A DNA stretch of 6,154 bases, taken from NCBI GenBank assembly GCA_021815905.1, contig JAKAZP010000161.1, positions 1 through 6,154 of the forward strand, written 5' to 3'. The notes beneath the pieces were generated by a model. The model did not search any database and was not told where the DNA came from. It saw nothing but the letters and a program-made list of their open reading frames with translations. The position numbers and the translations under genes were made by a program. Of the stretch, positions 5,748 through 6,154 are shown piece by piece (positions within the stretch are counted from its first letter, which is position 1; every line of letters begins with the position of its first letter). This DNA is from Pseudomonadota bacterium (GTDB lineage: Bacteria > Pseudomonadota > Gammaproteobacteria > Steroidobacterales > Steroidobacteraceae).

Positions 5748-6154
5748 TATCCCGGCAGTCCGGGCGGCAAACCGCCCTTGAAGGCCCCGAGAAGCCGCTG
5801 CAGCCGCCCGCCCTTCATCCGCTTCATCATGCGCTGCATCTCCAGAAACTGCTTCATCAGTCGATTGACGTCCTGCACCTGCACGCCCGCGCCGCGGGCA
5901 ATGCGGCGGCGCCTGGAGCCGTCGATGAGGGCGGGCGCGCGGCGCTCGCGGGGGGTCATCGAATTGATGATGGCGATCTGACGGCGAAGCTCCCGGTCGC
6001 CCTGGTCGGCGGACACCGGGCTTTTCTGCAGGGCGGCGCCCGGGAGCTTCTCGAGCAGTGCGCCGAGGCCGCCCATCTTCTGCACCTGCTCGAGCTGGCT
6101 CTTCAGATCGCCGAGATCGAATCCCTTGCCCTTGACCACCTTGCGGGCCAGCCG
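5747..6154 (-). CDS. ffh: Signal recognition particle protein Ffh, C-terminal M domain; 5' part beyond window edge
   Basis: GTPase that, with 4.5S RNA, recognises signal sequences on nascent chains and delivers ribosomes to FtsY at the membrane. 135 residues are visible, the frame is open to base 6154, and about 70% of the protein (N and G domains) lies outside. The visible start RLARKVVKGKGFDL matches the G-to-M linker. MGGLGALLEKLPG begins the finger-loop region. INSMTPRER and the RNA-binding motif GSRRRRIARGAGVQVQD (5920-5870) follow, then VNRLMKQFLEMQRMMKRMKGG and the usual PPGLPG tail. The E. coli GSG of the RNA motif reads GAG here. Methionines are few (7), with Leu or Phe in many expected positions. 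The GTG at 6139 is internal, not a start. ffh directly upstream of rpsP is a common arrangement. Confidence 0.96.
   Translation of the reverse strand, partial: RLARKVVKGKGFDLGDLKSQLEQVQKMGGLGALLEKLPGAALQKSPVSADQGDRELRRQIAIINSMTPRERRAPALIDGSRRRRIARGAGVQVQDVNRLMKQFLEMQRMMKRMKGGRLQRLLGAFKGGLPPGLPG

Noticed and set aside
6137..6139. GTG as a start for a short 130-residue protein
   Set aside because: The frame continues upstream to the window edge with the Ffh linker sequence RLARK, so this GTG is an internal valine codon.
1..6154. Mobile element, CRISPR, tRNA or horizontally acquired island
   Set aside because: No direct-repeat arrays, transposase motifs, terminal inverted repeats or cloverleaf sequences were seen, and base composition looks even throughout.

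Overview
The window looks like an ordinary, gene-dense stretch of chromosome from a high-GC proteobacterium, most likely a gammaproteobacterium. Support comes from the order ffh-rpsP-rimM-trmD-rplS, the long (67K-type) SppA, and Kbl/Tdh proteins that resemble the Escherichia coli enzymes as I remember them over their whole visible length. The genus cannot be named from the sequence alone. A Xanthomonadales- or Steroidobacterales-like lineage is a guess from GC content and protein style. I see no tRNA, rRNA, CRISPR array, insertion sequence, phage gene or other sign of recent transfer.

Left third, + strand (1-1849): a threonine catabolism operon. The 3' part of kbl (2-amino-3-ketobutyrate CoA ligase) is followed by tdh (NAD-dependent L-threonine 3-dehydrogenase). 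Tdh oxidises threonine to 2-amino-3-oxobutyrate, and Kbl cleaves that with CoA to glycine and acetyl-CoA. The 88-base gap between them is exactly spanned by a 31-codon open frame. Its ATG overlaps the kbl stop (ATGA), and its TGA overlaps the tdh start (ATGA). This is the most interesting structure in the window and may be a translational relay.

Right two thirds, - strand (6154 down to 1854): the signal recognition particle gene ffh (C-terminal M domain only), then rpsP (S16), rimM (16S maturation factor), trmD (tRNA m1G37 methyltransferase), rplS (L19) and sppA (membrane-bound signal peptide peptidase). From rpsP to sppA the genes overlap or lie 4 to 24 bases apart, so they are probably one transcript, with sppA as an added last gene. 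The only sizeable gap on this strand (5648-5746, 99 bases) holds a GC-rich hairpin behind ffh and a weak candidate promoter for rpsP. tdh and sppA converge with only 4 bases between their stop codons and no visible intrinsic terminator.

Functionally, the - strand block covers ribosome assembly, tRNA modification, membrane targeting and removal of leftover signal peptides, while the + strand pair feeds glycine and acetyl-CoA metabolism. No undescribed multi-gene system is evident. The points worth a second look are the mini-ORF, the unusual rimM start, the methionine-poor Ffh M domain and the placement of sppA.
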